From assembly GCF_900764565.1 (NCBI RefSeq), contig NZ_CAAFOM010000077.1, positions 1 through 16,505 on the forward strand: DNA of 16,505 nucleotides. Reading direction: 5' to 3'. Shown here one piece after another: positions 14,151-16,505 of this stretch (position 1 is the first letter of the stretch; each line of letters starts with the position of its first letter). Origin of the DNA: an uncultured Catenibacterium sp. (GTDB taxonomy: Bacteria; Bacillota_I; Bacilli_A; Erysipelotrichales; Coprobacillaceae). The position numbers and the translations under genes are program-made. The notes under the pieces were generated by a model. That model worked only from the letters and a program-made list of their open reading frames with translations, searched no databases and was not told the origin of the DNA.

Positions 14151-16169
14151 TCACCCTTTCTCGATGATTTTTCCTTTTTCCATTATAACATAGTCATATC
14201 CCATGTTCATGATTTTTTTATCATGTGAAATCACCATAAACAACTTTTCTTGATATGTTTCAAATAAAGTTTGAATGATGATTTCTTTGCGTTCAAAAGA
14301 AAGATGACTTAGGGCTTCATCAAGAATATAAATATCTCCATCACATAATAATGCACGGGCGAGTGAAAGGATCTGTTGTTCTCCTAAGGATAAAGGGTAT
14401 CCCTGAGAAGTAATAGGTGAGTCTCCTAATTCAATCAATCTTTCTCCTGTTAAGGAAAGTAATACATGAAGTATACGTTCTTCATCCTCACAATTCAATA
14501 CTTCTTTGATAGAACCAGGAATAAATGATTCATGTTCCTGTACAAGAATGATATGTTTCTTTAAAGAATCCTGATTGATATCCTTTAAAGGCTTATTATT
14601 CATGAGTATTTCACCGCGATAGTGGGAATCATTGCCTTCGAGTAAATAAGCTAAAGTAGACTTACCTGAACCATTATCCCCAAATAAGAAGAAAGAATGA
14701 TCGATTTCTAAATCCAGATGATTGAGAACAGGTTCATGAAAACCATACGCATAAGACACATTATTCATATGAATCGCATGAATGGGTTCTTCTATGAGTA
14801 ATTGACCTTGTGGTAATGGTGTTGTGAGTTCCTTATATTTCTCATAAAGTACTGTGCTTTGAGAATATTCTACAAGAGTGGTACAGAGATGAATCAAAGG
14901 AATCAAAATCATATTATAAACCATATAGAATAGAATGAGTTCACCCATACGAATACTCTTTTGATGATAGAGAAATAAACCTACAAATAGTATCAGTGCT
15001 TCTCCAAGTATCTGGATCATATGCATACCAGTAGAGAGTGTAAGTGAGAATTCTTCCTGGTCCTGCTTATGATTGGCTTCATTTTCATAATAGTGTTCAT
15101 ATCTTTTTAGCCATTGATGTTTTCCATAATATCTCTTTCCTATGTCTCTTTGATCTAGATAGTCAATGAGTGCATGAGAGGACTCAATATGAGCCGCAAT
15201 ATAGTCCTTATAGAGTTCTAAGAAATGTTTACTCTTAAAATAGATAAAGAGAGATAGAATCACCAATACCACAATAAGGACTAAAGATAACTGGCTGGAT
15301 ATAAGCAATAAACCAATTAGTTCTAATACAATAGAGACAAGATCTACATAGAAGATACTAAAATATGCAATACAGAACTGGCTTAACTGGTATAAGTCCA
15401 TAATCTGTGGATGTAATGTACCTGTATCTCCTTTCAAGTCCATTGCATGACTGATACTTGTATACACAAATTCCTTATCAAAAGCACGTGTGAGAAGAAT
15501 ACTTTTCTTCTCTTTTGTCTTTTCAATACCAATCTTCATTAAACCAATAAGCAGATAAGCACCTGATATAATCATCAATATGATAGTCGGTGTTTTGACC
15601 TTCATATAATCAATAAGTGATGCATAGATGAGTGATAAGACATAAGAGAATAATGTGATAAAGAATGTATAGCTGCCTAGTTTTCTAATATCTTTGTGAT
15701 AGAGTTTCTTGATTTCCTTCAAGAACTGTTTAAATGTCTTATTCTCATATTCAAAATAACGTCCAATATGAGTGATAGATACTACATTTTCTGTATAGAT
15801 TGATGTGAGTTCTTCTTGATCATAGACCACGATACCATGTGCAGGATCACCAATAATATAAGTATCTTCCTTGATTTCATAGAGCACCACAAAGTGTCCT
15901 ATGCCCTCTTCTAGTGTATGTAAAATACAAGGCAAAGTAATATGTTCTTTAATATCTGATAAAGAAGCATGGTATGCTTTGGCTTCTATTGCATAGGCTT
16001 TAAATGTTTCTACTAACCCCTTAATGGTTGTACCTGTATGGTCCATTCGTGCTTTTCTTTTAATGTTGAGGGTGTCTTCTTCTATATCATAATATTTCAA
16101 TATCATCTTGATACAATAGACACCACAGGATATTTCATCATCCTGAAGATATATAGGATATTTACGCAT
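14151..16169 (-). CDS. Peptidase-C39-containing ABC exporter (bacteriocin type)
   Basis: A one-chain ABC exporter with a leader-cleaving protease, like ComA, LagD and SunT, which cut double-glycine leaders and export the peptide. The C39 domain (1 to about 135) keeps oxyanion Q9, nucleophile C15 (DEISCG), H92 (GHFVVL) and D108 (GDPAHG). About six membrane segments lie at 164-185, 195-214, 268-290, 293-312, 383-402 and 412-432. The ATPase domain has Walker A GDNGSGKST (497-505), Q-loop Q544, signature LSLGE (593-597), Walker B IYILDE (613-618) and H649. All catalytic parts look intact over 672 residues. No precursor peptide with a GG leader is seen nearby, so the cargo is unknown. It is the first gene of the ybeY-era-recO operon; its Shine-Dalgarno GGGAGG (16178-16183) lies in the argD terminator. 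Confidence 0.92.
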   Translation of the reverse strand: MRKYPIYLQDDEISCGVYCIKMILKYYDIEEDTLNIKRKARMDHTGTTIKGLVETFKAYAIEAKAYHASLSDIKEHITLPCILHTLEEGIGHFVVLYEIKEDTYIIGDPAHGIVVYDQEELTSIYTENVVSITHIGRYFEYENKTFKQFLKEIKKLYHKDIRKLGSYTFFITLFSYVLSLIYASLIDYMKVKTPTIILMIISGAYLLIGLMKIGIEKTKEKKSILLTRAFDKEFVYTSISHAMDLKGDTGTLHPQIMDLYQLSQFCIAYFSIFYVDLVSIVLELIGLLLISSQLSLVLIVVLVILSLFIYFKSKHFLELYKDYIAAHIESSHALIDYLDQRDIGKRYYGKHQWLKRYEHYYENEANHKQDQEEFSLTLSTGMHMIQILGEALILFVGLFLYHQKSIRMGELILFYMVYNMILIPLIHLCTTLVEYSQSTVLYEKYKELTTPLPQGQLLIEEPIHAIHMNNVSYAYGFHEPVLNHLDLEIDHSFFLFGDNGSGKSTLAYLLEGNDSHYRGEILMNNKPLKDINQDSLKKHIILVQEHESFIPGSIKEVLNCEDEERILHVLLSLTGERLIELGDSPITSQGYPLSLGEQQILSLARALLCDGDIYILDEALSHLSFERKEIIIQTLFETYQEKLFMVISHDKKIMNMGYDYVIMEKGKIIEKG

Positions 16170-16171
16170 AT

Positions 16172-16210
16172 AAAAAACCTCCCACTTACTTATTCCTTTA
16201 TAAGTGGGAG
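16172..16210 (-). terminator. argD terminator that contains the exporter Shine-Dalgarno
   Basis: On the minus strand a ten-pair stem (16210-16201 with 16188-16179) and a 12-base loop are followed by one G and six T (16177-16172). The second arm plus that G forms GGGAGG (16183-16178), which lies 8 bases before the exporter ATG. Terminator and ribosome binding site are thus the same bases. The loop side holds TATAAA (16202-16197), a possible weak -10 whose transcript would lack the first arm. Confidence 0.85.
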
Positions 16211-16223
16211 ATTTCTTAATATT

Positions 16224-16476
16224 TTAAGCTAAAACTTTTCTAAGTTTAGTAATAAATTCATCAACATGTTCTTTTGTGATTACGAGAGGTGGTAATAAAC
16301 GAATGACCTTTTCACCTGCAGTCACTACAATAACACCTTCATCAAGTAATGCCTGAACATATTTCTTAGCTGGGACATTTAATACAATACCCTGCATGAG
16401 TCCTAAACCTCTATGACCTACGACACAGTCATAATCTTCAACGACTTTATCTAATTCTTCTAGAAGATATTCAGAT
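16224..16476 (-). CDS. argD: Acetylornithine aminotransferase, C-terminal part (5' end missing)
   Basis: The last 83 residues of a PLP-dependent class III aminotransferase. The pattern GHRGLGLMQGIVLN, then VVTAGEKVIRLLPPLVITKEHVD, fits ArgD of arginine synthesis; ornithine aminotransferase or another close class III member is possible because the catalytic lysine region is missing. The reading frame runs on to 16493 with a GTG that could be taken as a start, but everything beyond 16476 is sequencing adapter, so the first six residues of that reading (MCSSDL) come wholly or, for the last codon, partly from adapter. The gene is truncated by the contig end, not by biology. A terminator begins 14 bases after its stop. 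Confidence 0.85.
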
Positions 16477-16505
16477 AGATCGGAAGAGCACACGTCTGAA
16501 CTCCA
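16477..16505. other. Illumina TruSeq adapter left at the contig end
   Basis: From 16477 the sequence begins AGATCGGAAGAGC and continues through 16505 as an exact match, as I know it, to the TruSeq read-1 3' adapter. This is a library artefact, not genomic DNA. It should be trimmed before any homology or gene call at this end. Confidence 0.98.

Noticed and set aside
16038..16232. Small hydrophobic plus-strand frame opposite the exporter start, considered as a cargo peptide
   Set aside because: No double-glycine leader, no Shine-Dalgarno, and it is antisense to the C39 domain and terminator; best explained as a shadow.
16491..16493. GTG start for the argD fragment
   Set aside because: The codon lies in sequencing adapter, not in genomic DNA.
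1..16505. Mobile elements, CRISPR arrays, tRNA or rRNA genes
   Set aside because: I saw no transposase, direct-repeat array, cloverleaf or rRNA-like sequence; intergenic spaces are too short for most of these.

Overview
The window is AT-rich chromosomal DNA of a low-GC Gram-positive bacterium (Bacillota). The guess of an Erysipelotrichia-like gut lineage is inference from gene content and protein style. It is almost fully coding, with 16 protein genes and standard code use. It holds no RNA gene, insertion sequence, prophage or CRISPR array. No gene-free stretch exceeds 140 bases. The right end is not genomic: the last 29 bases (16477-16505) are Illumina TruSeq adapter, so this is the end of an assembled contig and the last gene is cut there.

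Layout, left to right. (1) 124-2366, minus strand: cshB-nfo (DEAD-box RNA helicase and endonuclease IV), overlapping by 4 bases and ending in a clear terminator. (2) 2465-4239, plus strand, divergent from cshB: ispH (last step of the MEP isoprenoid pathway) and a Cof-type HAD phosphatase. It ends in a hairpin shared with the convergent neighbour. (3) 4253-5456, minus: the Nif3-family gene yqfO and a MutX-like NUDIX hydrolase, one base apart, with their own extended -10 promoter. (4) 5502-10588, minus: the macromolecular-synthesis operon glyQS-dnaG-rpoD-trmK. It is driven by a near-consensus promoter at 10655-10683 that is framed by a long inverted repeat. (5) 10726-16169, minus: C39-peptidase ABC exporter - ybeY - cdd - era - recO - alpha/beta-hydrolase-like protein, tightly packed and closed by a terminator. 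(6) 16224-16476, minus: 3' end of argD.

The gene set and order largely match the Bacillus subtilis sigA neighbourhood (ybeY, cdd, era, recO, glycyl-tRNA synthetase, dnaG, sigA, trmK, yqfO, ispH, cshB, nfo). Differences are a one-gene GlyRS in place of glyQ+glyS, and four additions: the exporter, the hydrolase, the HAD protein and the NUDIX protein. Most functions are housekeeping: replication priming, transcription initiation, tRNA charging and modification, 16S rRNA maturation, DNA repair, nucleotide salvage and isoprenoid synthesis.

The points most worth a second look are: the adapter and the false protein start it creates; a hydrolase-fold protein with glycine at the catalytic serine position; a complete bacteriocin-type C39 exporter heading the ybeY-era-recO operon; the Shine-Dalgarno of that exporter lying inside the argD terminator stem; and the 12-base inverted repeat framing the glyQS-dnaG-rpoD promoter.
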